This document shows positions 31,563 through 41,783 of a stretch of 64,000 nucleotides of DNA, piece by piece. Source of the stretch: Bacteroidota bacterium (GTDB lineage: Bacteria > Bacteroidota > Ignavibacteria > Kapaibacteriales > UBA2268). A model generated the notes under the pieces. It ran no database searches. It saw only the letters and a program-made list of their open reading frames with translations, and had not been told where the DNA came from. The first letter of the stretch is position 1. The number at the start of each line of letters is the position of its first letter. Location of the stretch: NCBI GenBank assembly GCA_004322215.1, contig SCSM01000013.1, positions 62,001 to 126,000 on the forward strand, read 5' to 3'. A program made the position numbers and the translations under genes.

Positions 31563-32447
31563 TTAAATTTCAAACCATAATGCAAGAGCAAGCTGAAGCG
31601 AATGAAGCATCCTGTTTGCAGAAGTTTCATTACCTATAATATTACCGGATTGTACATCATAAAAAGGGACTACAATATCGGAAGTAACAGGAGTCAGCAT
31701 ATACTGGAACCTGCCTTGTGGGACTAAAAAAATGGATTTTGATAGTGGAATAATATAACCAATACCACCTTCAATTCCGATTCTTGTTGATTTTTGAATA
31801 GGAGATTCATTTTCTACAATGGTTCCGGTTGTTGCACCGACTGGAAATTGGTTATTCCAAAATGGATAATCATTCAATTGTGTTATCCCGTTAGTTGAGG
31901 TTGGGTTCCATGTCGTTTCAATATCTCCAGCAAGAAAATGGAAGGTCGGACCGACCGTAAAAAATAATTTATCTGTTGCATTTATTCTAAGTAAAGGAGT
32001 TAATGTTATGTAAGAAGAAGCTACATCAACTTTCAAATTCATAGGCCATTCACTACCATATTTATCAATATCAGTTCCATCGACATTAACTCCATAATTT
32101 TTAATGTCGTAAGCAGCCCGAAGTTGAAAATCGAAAGTTTTATTAATAGGAATATCAACCATAACTCCGAAATGGGGTGAGATTCCACTCGCTGATTTCA
32201 AACCGTCCCACATCGTTCCATGTGGGTAACCATCCGGGACATTCCAGATAATTTCCTGATTAAATAAATTAATGTTCAATCCGGCTTCAACTCCGATTAT
32301 AATCGGATTTCTTTTATAAGACCAGTCTGCTTCTTCAGTTGTTGCCTTTTTACCGTGGGGTCTGAGTACATCCTCTTGCGCATAAGCATTTGAAAAAACA
32401 AAAACAGTCAGAAATAAAAACATTAAAACGTATCTCGAATAATTCAT
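31563..32447 (-). CDS. Outer membrane beta-barrel protein
   Basis: Signal peptide MNYSRYVLMFLFLTVFVFSNAYAQ; alternating beta pattern; terminal LALALWFEI. Confidence 0.75.
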   Translation of the reverse strand: MNYSRYVLMFLFLTVFVFSNAYAQEDVLRPHGKKATTEEADWSYKRNPIIIGVEAGLNINLFNQEIIWNVPDGYPHGTMWDGLKSASGISPHFGVMVDIPINKTFDFQLRAAYDIKNYGVNVDGTDIDKYGSEWPMNLKVDVASSYITLTPLLRINATDKLFFTVGPTFHFLAGDIETTWNPTSTNGITQLNDYPFWNNQFPVGATTGTIVENESPIQKSTRIGIEGGIGYIIPLSKSIFLVPQGRFQYMLTPVTSDIVVPFYDVQSGNIIGNETSANRMLHSLQLALALWFEI

Positions 32448-32646
32448 TTGAACCTTGCCTTTCTATAGTGGTAAAATTTTTTTTTAATATACGAATTTTT
32501 CAGAATAAAATTTTGTTAAATAAAGATTAAATTAATTTAATAATTAACAAATTTGGAAACAAGTTATTGGATTTATATAATTTGCTCATTACTTTTCAAA
32601 GCACTATATTTGGATTCACGGCGTTAATAAAAAAAATGAAAATTAA

Positions 32647-34059
32647 ATGTTCAAATTGTTAAGCATATATGTACTAAGGAATCATGCGGCTCCGTTTTTC
32701 TTCGGAGTGGTGCTTGTAGTTTTCCTTTTCCTGTTTCAATTCATACTGAAATCCATTGACCAGTTGATTGGCAAAGGACTCGACACATGGGTAATCATTC
32801 AGTTGATTGGATTGAATACTGCATGGATGATAGTTTTGGCTGTGCCAATCGGGGTTTTGTTTTCGACTTTGATGGCATTCGGTTCGATGTCTTCCTCGCA
32901 TGAAATAACCATATTCAAATCGAGCGGTGCAAGTTTGTGGCGAATGATGACACCTGTTTTGATATCTGGCGTAATACTGACATTAGCTTTGTTTTGGTTT
33001 AATGATGAGATTTTGCCTGAAGCGAATCACAGGGCAAAGGTATTGATGAGCGATATAACGAGAAAGAAGCCGACATTTTCAATCGAAGCGGGACAGTTCT
33101 CGAATGCGATTGACGGTTACACGATTCTTGCAAGGTCTGTTGATTCTTTGAGAGGCACTTTGAAAGGTGTTACAATATATGATAATACCAAGCCACAGGG
33201 ATTGAATATAGTTTCTGCAGATTCGGGAATTGCAAAATTCACAAATGATGAAACAAAACTTATTCTTGATTTATATAAGGGTGAAATACACCAGTTTTAC
33301 AATAATGATGTGAAGAATTACAGGAAGGTTGATTTTCAGAAGTACCAGATAATGATGAATGCAAGCGGATTTTCGCTGACAAGGTCGAGCGAGGACGCAA
33401 TATCGAGGGGTGACAGGGAAATGCACATTCGGGATATGCAGAAGATTGTTGATGAATCGAATGCATCTGCCCGGATTGCCGAGAAACAAGTTAATAAGCA
33501 GTTCAAAAGGCAGTTCAATTATCTAATCGGTAAAGAAGATTTATCGAAGAGGAGGTATGAACGGGAGGATGAAGATGCAAATATTAGCTTAAATACGGCA
33601 ATGAAGAATGCGTCGAAGAGAATTGATTTCCTGATTTCATCGGTTAGTTCTTCGATGATGAGAAAAACAGATTATGAGTTAAGGGCAGAACAGTACATAG
33701 TTGAAATACAAAAGAAATATGCGATACCGTTTGCCTGCATAGTTTTTATTTTGGTAGGATGTCCGCTTGGAATTATCACAAGAGGTGGAAATTTCGGGTT
33801 CAGTGCAGCAATAACACTTGGATTTTATATTTTATACTGGGCATGCCTGATTGGGGGAGAAAAGTTTGCAGACAGGGGGATAATGTCACCGGTATTGAGC
33901 ATGTGGCTTGGGAATATAATAGTTGGAGTGCTTGGATTATATCTAACAATAAGAGTTAATAATGAGTCATTTAAGATTGGAGGAATGGCCTTGATTGAAA
34001 ATATAAAAAGAAAAGTCAATGATTATATTAATCATTTGAAATTGAGGAAATGGAAATAA
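32647..34059 (+). CDS. LptF/LptG (YjgP/YjgQ) family permease
   Basis: YVLRNHAAPFFFGVVLVVFLFLFQF; AFGSMSSSHEITIFKSSGASLWRMM; KKYAIPFACIVFILVGCPLGI. Confidence 0.92.
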   Translation: MFKLLSIYVLRNHAAPFFFGVVLVVFLFLFQFILKSIDQLIGKGLDTWVIIQLIGLNTAWMIVLAVPIGVLFSTLMAFGSMSSSHEITIFKSSGASLWRMMTPVLISGVILTLALFWFNDEILPEANHRAKVLMSDITRKKPTFSIEAGQFSNAIDGYTILARSVDSLRGTLKGVTIYDNTKPQGLNIVSADSGIAKFTNDETKLILDLYKGEIHQFYNNDVKNYRKVDFQKYQIMMNASGFSLTRSSEDAISRGDREMHIRDMQKIVDESNASARIAEKQVNKQFKRQFNYLIGKEDLSKRRYEREDEDANISLNTAMKNASKRIDFLISSVSSSMMRKTDYELRAEQYIVEIQKKYAIPFACIVFILVGCPLGIITRGGNFGFSAAITLGFYILYWACLIGGEKFADRGIMSPVLSMWLGNIIVGVLGLYLTIRVNNESFKIGGMALIENIKRKVNDYINHLKLRKWK

Positions 34060-34182
34060 TATATCAATTTTCTACATAAGAGATTAATAAGTAATAAATA
34101 ATCACAATCGAGTAAAATATACCACGTATTGCAATTCAGAAATTTGTAATTTTGAGAGGTTATTTACACTAAAGGATTTAAT

Positions 34183-34863
34183 ATGGCAAAAGTAAAATTA
34201 ACAATTCCGAAGTTAATAGAAGAAGCAAAATTATTTTGCGAAACCGAATCAAAATTTAAAAATAAAGAATTATTTGGTGTTACAGATGGGAAAGCAGTAG
34301 GTACATTTGTTGAACATAAATTTCAATCCTATCTTTCAAGCAAATATGAATATATCATGGGAAGTTCTGCGAATGGAATAGATTTGCCAGGTAATGAAAT
34401 TAATACAGATATCAAAGTAACATCAATTAAACAACCACAGTCATCTTGCCCATTTAAAAATACTGAACAAAAGATATTTGGTTTAGGATATAATTTATTG
34501 GTTTTTGTTTATGATAAAACTGATAACAGGACAAAAAAATATGCCACATTAAATTTTTGCAGTTGTTCTTATATTGAAAAAGAAAGAACAGCTGATTACA
34601 CTACAACCAAGAGAATTTCAGAAATGCTAAAAGATGGTGCAAACCGGGAAGATATTGTTGCTTATTTAAATGATAGAAATTTACCAGTTGATGAAACAAT
34701 TTTATATTCAATAGCAGAAAGAATATTATTAAAAACACCGAAGATTGGTTATCTAACAATATCGAATGCATTACAATGGAGACTTCAATATCAAAGAATT
34801 GTCAGTTTGAATGAAAAAATCGAAGGTATAACCAAAATAATTGATAAGGTAAATTCCAAATGA
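34183..34863 (+). CDS. Putative type II restriction endonuclease
   Basis: GIDLPGNEINTDIKVTSIKQPQSSCPF (PD-(D/E)xK-like); ATGA overlap with methyltransferase gene. Confidence 0.7.
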   Translation: MAKVKLTIPKLIEEAKLFCETESKFKNKELFGVTDGKAVGTFVEHKFQSYLSSKYEYIMGSSANGIDLPGNEINTDIKVTSIKQPQSSCPFKNTEQKIFGLGYNLLVFVYDKTDNRTKKYATLNFCSCSYIEKERTADYTTTKRISEMLKDGANREDIVAYLNDRNLPVDETILYSIAERILLKTPKIGYLTISNALQWRLQYQRIVSLNEKIEGITKIIDKVNSK

Positions 34864-36617
34864 ATGTTTTCGGTCATCAGGTTGAATATGAGATTTATCA
34901 TCTAATTAAGAAATTAATAGAATTAAATAATTATTCAAGAATAAATAAAATTGTTGAACAGAAATATAATATCGTTGATTTTGTTGAAAATGAATATGAA
35001 TATAAACTTTTAAAAGCTGAATTTTCAAAGGAAAATACACTGACCTTCTTTGATAATAAAATAGAATATGGAGATTTTCAAACACCGGAGAATTTAACTG
35101 AAAGGATTTGTATTTACATTAAGGAACAAGGAATTAAACCTGAAATAATAATTGAACCAACATCGGGTATCGGAAATTTTATTATTTCAACTTTAAAGTA
35201 TTTTAATAATATTGAGTGTATATACGGTATTGAAATGAACAAGGAATATGCATATTATTCCAAATTCAGGATTATTTCGATGATTGAAAATGGTAAAATC
35301 AATAATAAAACGAAAATAAAAATATATAATTCAAATATTTTTGATTTCGATTTTAGTAAAATAAAAATCGAAGAGGATAAAACAATTTTAATTTTGGGAA
35401 ACCCGCCTTGGGTTACGAATACTACTCTGAGTACATTAAACTCAAAAAATTTACCAGCTAAAACTAATTTCAAAAATCATAACGGTATAGAGGCAATAAC
35501 CGGAAAGGGAAATTTTGATATATCGGAATTTATTACACTAATGATAATAAGATATTTTCAAAATAGAAAAGCATACTTTACATTTATTGTCAAAAATTCA
35601 GTAGTCAAAAATATTGTTTTTGACCAAAAAAAGAATAATTATAAAATAGCTGATATCAGGAAAATAAACATAGATGCACAAAAGGAATTTAATGTATCGG
35701 TTGATGCATGTATTATGTATTGTGAATTTAACAGGAAATCTGAATTGATAGCGAAGGAATTGAGTTTCTATAATAAATTAAAACCTTTTCAATTCGGATG
35801 GTATAAAAACAATTTTGTCTCAAATATAAAAAATTATTCAAACTATGTTTCTTTTGAGGGAAAATGTCAGTTTGAATGGCGGTCAGGTATTAAACACGAT
35901 TGTTCAAAAATTTTGGAATTAAGACTTGAAGATGGTTATTTTATAAATGGCTTAGATGAGAAATTTAAAATTGAAAATAATTTAGTCTATAGTTATTTAA
36001 AGGGTTCATCGTTAAAAGAAAAACACATTAATGATTCGTCATTATATACAATTATAACTCAAAAGAAAGTTTCGGAAGACACAGAATATATAAAAAATGA
36101 CTTCCCTCAAACTTATAAATATCTGATTGAACATGAGAATTACTTTAATAAAAGAAAATCTTCGATATATAGAAATAAACCAAAGTTTTCAATCTTCGGA
36201 ATAGGCGATTACAGTTTTAAACCTTACAAAGTAGCAGTAGCTGGGTTGTATAAGGAATGCTTAGTATCATTAATACTACCAGATACAAATGGAAAACCGA
36301 TAATGCCGGATGATACATGTTATTTTTTAGGTTTCGATAATTTAGAAAATGCTCTAATAGTTTTTTCATTAATGAATGATGAAAATATTATAAATTTTAT
36401 TGAATCTATTACCTTTAATGATATAAAAAGAAAATTTACTAAGGATGTATTAATGAGAATAGACTATGAAAAGATTTCTCAATTTATAAGTTATACTGAT
36501 GTGAAACGGAAGCTCAATTTATTGATTCCTCAATATTCGGAAATAATAAATGAAGAAAAATGGATAAATTTTATAAATTTAATCAAAGTAGTAAATAGTA
36601 ACAGAGTAATTTATTAA
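34860..36617 (+). CDS. Class I SAM-dependent DNA methyltransferase (N6-adenine type)
   Basis: GDFQTPENLTERI; motif I EPTSGIGNFIIS; motif IV LGNPPWVTN. Confidence 0.88.
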   Translation: MNVFGHQVEYEIYHLIKKLIELNNYSRINKIVEQKYNIVDFVENEYEYKLLKAEFSKENTLTFFDNKIEYGDFQTPENLTERICIYIKEQGIKPEIIIEPTSGIGNFIISTLKYFNNIECIYGIEMNKEYAYYSKFRIISMIENGKINNKTKIKIYNSNIFDFDFSKIKIEEDKTILILGNPPWVTNTTLSTLNSKNLPAKTNFKNHNGIEAITGKGNFDISEFITLMIIRYFQNRKAYFTFIVKNSVVKNIVFDQKKNNYKIADIRKINIDAQKEFNVSVDACIMYCEFNRKSELIAKELSFYNKLKPFQFGWYKNNFVSNIKNYSNYVSFEGKCQFEWRSGIKHDCSKILELRLEDGYFINGLDEKFKIENNLVYSYLKGSSLKEKHINDSSLYTIITQKKVSEDTEYIKNDFPQTYKYLIEHENYFNKRKSSIYRNKPKFSIFGIGDYSFKPYKVAVAGLYKECLVSLILPDTNGKPIMPDDTCYFLGFDNLENALIVFSLMNDENIINFIESITFNDIKRKFTKDVLMRIDYEKISQFISYTDVKRKLNLLIPQYSEIINEEKWINFINLIKVVNSNRVIY

Positions 36618-36641
36618 TCAACCATTACTAATTTCAGCGAG

Positions 36642-37967
36642 TCAGTTCATTTTTTGATATAAATGTGTAATAATTTCCTTTTCGGTTCCCGGTTTAACAG
36701 CCAATCTTGCGATTTTGTCAGAATAATTTATATTAATATTAAAAATGCCGGGTAGATATTTTTTTAGATTTTTATTATTTGAAATATATTCCATAATCAT
36801 ATCAGGATTCAATATTGTGATGACAGAACAAGGTTCAATAATTGCAGAACCAAAAGATTCTGCCGATTTGATTTTATTAGTTAGAAACCCGGGTGCGATA
36901 ATTTGAATTGTATCTTGATTTATCGAATAGCCGAATAATCTGCTTTTTATTTCCCGATTATTAAGAAAGTTTTCAGCATCTTCTTTTGATTTCGAAGATG
37001 TAAGATTGATTTTGATAAATGAAAGATTTTCTTTGATAATGAACAATTGCTGTGCAATAGAATTTGCATCTTTATGCACAATAGTTTGATTCCTTTCCGG
37101 CTCGAATGCAGACCTGTAAATAAGCTTTATGTTTTTTTCTGAAGCATGGTCAACCATAGCAGGATAAAGAAGTTTTAAACCATTGACGGAAGCGAAATAA
37201 GCATCCTTATAATTCATTTCCTTAATTGGTTTTGCATTAGGTATGATTTTAGGGTCTGCAGTTCTGAAACCGTTAACATCGGTCCATATAGTGAGCTTTT
37301 TTGTTCCGAGCAGTTCTGCATAAAGAGTAGCAGTGAGGTTAGAGCTTTCTATACCCATTGTTGTGATTTCACCGAGTAAATCCCTTGCCACAAATCCCTG
37401 AGTCAGAACAATTGAATTATTACAAAGAGCCGGCTTTAATATTGTATCTACTTTTGCACTTGTTTCAGGTAATAGAGGATTTGCATTTCCGAAATTGGTA
37501 TCGCTGACAATTAGCGAAGTCGAATCAATACACTCATGCTTAATTCCTTTTTCTATCAGGAACTGATTAACGGTTTGTAAAGCGAAATATTCACCGTAAC
37601 TGAGTATTACATCTAATGTTCGCGGAGTTAATTCATTGGTAATAGATAAACCTCTCAGGAAATTTAAAATTTCTTTTTCACCCTTTTTGAAAATACTTTT
37701 GAGATTGGACAAATGAGATTTATTGGGAATTAATTTTTCAGAAAATTTGTTCAATTCTTTAATAATAGAAGAAATAATATTTTTAGCATCAGGTTCATTT
37801 CCTGATTCGGCAAGCCGTGCTGCTGATTCCAACTGGCGAGTTTCGGAAGCAAAAGCAGAAATAACAATGAGTAATGGCTTTGAAGTATAATTCTTAATGA
37901 TATTAAGCATACAATCAAAGCCGCCCGTTTTACCGAGGACAGCACCACCTATTTTGATTACTTCCAA
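36642..37967 (-). CDS. Aspartate kinase
   Basis: EVIKIGGAVLG; ITTMGIESSNLTATLYAELLGTKKLTIWTDVNGFRTADPKIIPNAKPIKEMNYKDA; C-terminal ACT-like region. Confidence 0.88.
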   Translation of the reverse strand: MEVIKIGGAVLGKTGGFDCMLNIIKNYTSKPLLIVISAFASETRQLESAARLAESGNEPDAKNIISSIIKELNKFSEKLIPNKSHLSNLKSIFKKGEKEILNFLRGLSITNELTPRTLDVILSYGEYFALQTVNQFLIEKGIKHECIDSTSLIVSDTNFGNANPLLPETSAKVDTILKPALCNNSIVLTQGFVARDLLGEITTMGIESSNLTATLYAELLGTKKLTIWTDVNGFRTADPKIIPNAKPIKEMNYKDAYFASVNGLKLLYPAMVDHASEKNIKLIYRSAFEPERNQTIVHKDANSIAQQLFIIKENLSFIKINLTSSKSKEDAENFLNNREIKSRLFGYSINQDTIQIIAPGFLTNKIKSAESFGSAIIEPCSVITILNPDMIMEYISNNKNLKKYLPGIFNININYSDKIARLAVKPGTEKEIITHLYQKMN

Positions 37968-38195
37968 TTAATATTTTTTAAAATTGAACAAAATAATTAA
38001 TACAAAGTTAACAGGACAAGTTTTGCAATCAATAAAAATGTTAAATTTATTTCATTAATATTGCATTAATTATTAATTATAACCGTTAATATCAACTTAA
38101 TATTATCAAATCCGGTAACTTTTTTGATGATTGAGTTGTCTTAGTAGTTAAGGCAATTGCCATGTTGATATGAATTGATTTTAAATGAAATAAAG

Positions 38196-41100
38196 ATGTA
38201 TCGAATTTTATTTATCGCAGTAGCTTTCCTTTGTCAATTCAGTACTTTATTCTCGAATATAGTACTTGAGCTCGATAACGTTGTACCGGGAAATAATTCA
38301 CTTAAAGTTGATACGACTAAATATCCTATGCTTCATGTAAGATTGAAAGCTACACAGGACGGTAATCCAATATTAATTCAAATTCCAAATATACTCATCG
38401 TTCAGAATAACAAGACAACAAAACCATTGAAAATTGTAACATACGGAAACGATTGGTATGATATATATTGGAATTCAATAATGGAAGGTGGAATAAGTAT
38501 AATTTGTGTTAATGGCAAAGAATCAGCCAGGATTTCTGCACCTGCAAATTTATATTTACTGCCTACATTGAATATTAAATCCACGAAAAGTGCAGAAATA
38601 CCTGATGTATATTTTGGCGAAGTAAGTCCCGGGAATAGCTCGACTATAACAGTTAATGTAATAGCACAGGTTGGAGAACATGATTCGACAGGAAGAGAGT
38701 TAAATTTGTGGCTGGATTCCATCAGGACATTTTCTAATGTTTTTTCAACGGAATGGGAGGGCAGCTTTATCAATACAAAGCCGCCGCCCGTGAGTTTATT
38801 TCCGATTTTCAGATACAGAGTCAATTTAATTTACAAGCCACAAACCGGTAATTACGTCAGAGATAAGTTTAAAGTTTTTTATGAAAACGGATTGACTGAG
38901 CAGATAAACCTGATAGGAGGCAAGTTCAATATTCCCAAAACCAATTACATTGAACTTTTGAAACCAAACGGAGGCGAGGTGCTCACTCCCTGTGAAATTT
39001 ATCAAATCAAATGGAGAAGATATAGCCCGGGTGTGGCTACTGATGTTGAGCTAAGCACAGACGATGGATTATCATGGTCAGCAATCGGACAATCAATGGA
39101 TTCTACTTATGATTGGAAAGTACCGAATATTGAAACATCAAAAGCGAAGATAAGAATAAAGCAGGATTTGACATTCACAAAGCCAAAATCATTGAAAAAT
39201 GATGATATACCAACTTATCGAATAGCGCATAGTTTTAACGGATATAAATTATTGGATGCAAACCTCGCAGGAGTGATACGCGAATGGGATTTGACAAATT
39301 ATACAGAAAAGGGCGTTTATAAGATAGAGAATATCCAGTATCCTGCTCAAAAAATAATTCCTTTAGGTATAGATTATATAGAAAGTGACAGCAAGTTTGC
39401 AGTAGCTTATAAATTTCAAAATCAAACGCAGGATTATATTGCATTTTTTGATACGGGGAATTATGTACCGATAAATAAAATACCGATAGAAGCCGGCTTT
39501 AATACAAAAAATGTAAGTGTTGACCATAATAAAAATCTGATGGCATTTATCCCGCAATTCAGTAACAGGATTCTTATATATTCTGCAAAGAACGGAAGCT
39601 TGGTTAGAGAGCTTGATTTTCAATACCCGGTTTCTTCATTCGCTTTCAATCATGAGAAAGACATAGCAGCCGTTGCCTTATACAGTGGGGAAGTACAATT
39701 AATATCTACTTCAGATTTTTCAATAATAGATAAATTCGATTTTTCGGATATACCTATAATTCTTGAATTAGCCCTTTCGCCTGATGGTAAATATATAGGA
39801 GCAGCATGCATGGCTCCCAGAAATACAAAGTTTATAAGTAACAAAAATGAAGTTCATGTTATCGATATTGGTTCAAAACAAATTGTCAGGACTTTTCGGG
39901 AAGCATCGAGCGACCCTGTGGGGGTGGAATTCAATTCATTGTCAACAACTTTATTAATCGGTTCAGCATCACAGCCACAACTGGCATTATGGGATTTGAC
40001 AAATGATAAAGCAAACACACAAATGGAAGGTAGTCTCGGAAATCTGACCGATATTTCATTCTCACCTGTTGGTGCATCAGTTGTCACAGCATCAAATTCA
40101 AGCGACCATCTTTGGATTAGGAATTTTATTACACCTGAAGAAGACAGCAGTAATAATAATTTTTCAATAGTCAGACCTGTCCTGCAGGAAAATTCATTTA
40201 AAACAAATGATGAATATATTGCTACAAGCACAAATTATACATTCAGTTCAAGCATTTGCAATTTAGGATTAGTTCCTGTTAGGATTGACACAGCATATAT
40301 AAAAAACGGAACGAATTTCAGGTTGAAAAATATATTTTTTGGGGATTCTTTGTATCCCGGGAAATGTATAGTTCTCGACCTTATATTTAGTCCGAGAGAT
40401 ACCGGGAAAGTTTATGATACAGTGGTTTTTTCTTCCTGCATAGGTGAATATTATGCACCGATTGAAGGATATGGGAAGAACAGGAATATTTCATTTTATT
40501 TTGATACCCTGGATTTCGGTGAGGTTTGCCTTAATTATAAAATTGATAATGACACTCTATTCATAAGAAATAATGACCCTATTCCTCTTGTGATTAATGC
40601 GATAAAGATAATGGATTACCCGACAGATTTCAGCATTGAAACCTATATTTCCAATGATACTATTGCACCGGGTGAATCCGTGAAAATAAAAATAAGATAT
40701 ACACCAACGGGCATTGGTAATTCGAGTGCTGCGATACAAGTGTTTCATTCATGGCTGCCAAAATTTACAATTAAAAGAGCAGTTTTGAAGGGTACGGGTA
40801 TCGGAACTTTATATTCTCTTAGTCATTCCGATTTGAGGTTTATTCCTGAAATACCGGACAGACAGATTAAAGTTACAAACCTGTCCGATAATCAAATATA
40901 TCTCGAAAAAGCAGATATTATACCAGAGGGAGCTTTTATTATTTCAAACACATTTCCAATTAATATACCCGCAAAAGGGGAGGTAAATTTGGATGTACAT
41001 TGGAACGGCAATAATACTTCAGATGTGAAATTGAATATAGAAGCAGGACCATGTGTATCAATAAAAGAAAATACATTAGGTATATACACAGGGAGTTCAC

Positions 41101-41774
41101 TTTTAACATTTTCAGAGGTAAATGCAGACCCGAGAGGTGAAGCCGATATACCTATAAATTTTATAAATTCGGAAAACAAGCCATATAAAGGAATAAGACC
41201 ATTCAAAGCTGAATTTACGGTTAATCCCAGGGTGTTTTTGCCTCAATCGGTATCAAGTGAATATGGAGATGCAGAATTGATAAGGAACGAGATTATTAAT
41301 GATAAAAGGATTATAGGAGTCAGCGTAAATGGCGACTATGATTTGAAGGGGGTTGCGGCGATAGTTCATGGAATAGCCGGCATAGCTGAAACCGATACAT
41401 CGAAGATGGAATTTGTTAAAACATCATCGTTCTGGGGTAATGCAGTAAATGTTTCTTTTATAAACGGAGATTATAAATTAATTAATCTTTACGGGAGAAG
41501 ATTTATACAAAACAACAATATCAGCTTTTCAATTAGTCCGAATCCAGCTTCTGATATAATTGATGTGAGTATTGAATCTGACGGGAATACAATAATTGAA
41601 ATAAATTTGTTTGATTATCTCGGGAATAAAACTGCCAATTTGTTTTCAGGGGAAGTTACAAAGGGAATTTCACCCGTAAAATTGAATCTTGCGAACATTG
41701 GCACCGGCTCGTATTATCTACATATAAGTTCAGCCGCCTCTCAGCTTATTCAGCCATTAACAATTGTCAGGTAA
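38196..41774 (+). CDS. Secreted WD40-like/Ig-like protein with T9SS type A sorting domain
   Basis: Signal peptide MYRILFIAVAFLCQFSTLFS; WD40-like repeats; C-terminus FSISPNPASDIIDVSIE...LFDYLGNKTANLFSGEV...GTGSYYLHISSAASQLIQPLTIVR. Confidence 0.85.
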   Translation: MYRILFIAVAFLCQFSTLFSNIVLELDNVVPGNNSLKVDTTKYPMLHVRLKATQDGNPILIQIPNILIVQNNKTTKPLKIVTYGNDWYDIYWNSIMEGGISIICVNGKESARISAPANLYLLPTLNIKSTKSAEIPDVYFGEVSPGNSSTITVNVIAQVGEHDSTGRELNLWLDSIRTFSNVFSTEWEGSFINTKPPPVSLFPIFRYRVNLIYKPQTGNYVRDKFKVFYENGLTEQINLIGGKFNIPKTNYIELLKPNGGEVLTPCEIYQIKWRRYSPGVATDVELSTDDGLSWSAIGQSMDSTYDWKVPNIETSKAKIRIKQDLTFTKPKSLKNDDIPTYRIAHSFNGYKLLDANLAGVIREWDLTNYTEKGVYKIENIQYPAQKIIPLGIDYIESDSKFAVAYKFQNQTQDYIAFFDTGNYVPINKIPIEAGFNTKNVSVDHNKNLMAFIPQFSNRILIYSAKNGSLVRELDFQYPVSSFAFNHEKDIAAVALYSGEVQLISTSDFSIIDKFDFSDIPIILELALSPDGKYIGAACMAPRNTKFISNKNEVHVIDIGSKQIVRTFREASSDPVGVEFNSLSTTLLIGSASQPQLALWDLTNDKANTQMEGSLGNLTDISFSPVGASVVTASNSSDHLWIRNFITPEEDSSNNNFSIVRPVLQENSFKTNDEYIATSTNYTFSSSICNLGLVPVRIDTAYIKNGTNFRLKNIFFGDSLYPGKCIVLDLIFSPRDTGKVYDTVVFSSCIGEYYAPIEGYGKNRNISFYFDTLDFGEVCLNYKIDNDTLFIRNNDPIPLVINAIKIMDYPTDFSIETYISNDTIAPGESVKIKIRYTPTGIGNSSAAIQVFHSWLPKFTIKRAVLKGTGIGTLYSLSHSDLRFIPEIPDRQIKVTNLSDNQIYLEKADIIPEGAFIISNTFPINIPAKGEVNLDVHWNGNNTSDVKLNIEAGPCVSIKENTLGIYTGSSLLTFSEVNADPRGEADIPINFINSENKPYKGIRPFKAEFTVNPRVFLPQSVSSEYGDAELIRNEIINDKRIIGVSVNGDYDLKGVAAIVHGIAGIAETDTSKMEFVKTSSFWGNAVNVSFINGDYKLINLYGRRFIQNNNISFSISPNPASDIIDVSIESDGNTIIEINLFDYLGNKTANLFSGEVTKGISPVKLNLANIGTGSYYLHISSAASQLIQPLTIVR

Positions 41775-41783
41775 GGAATTATA

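Noticed and set aside
37968-38195. Lysine riboswitch upstream of aspartate kinase
   Set aside because: No recognisable conserved core; only A/T-rich spacer and a short GGCAATTGCC palindrome
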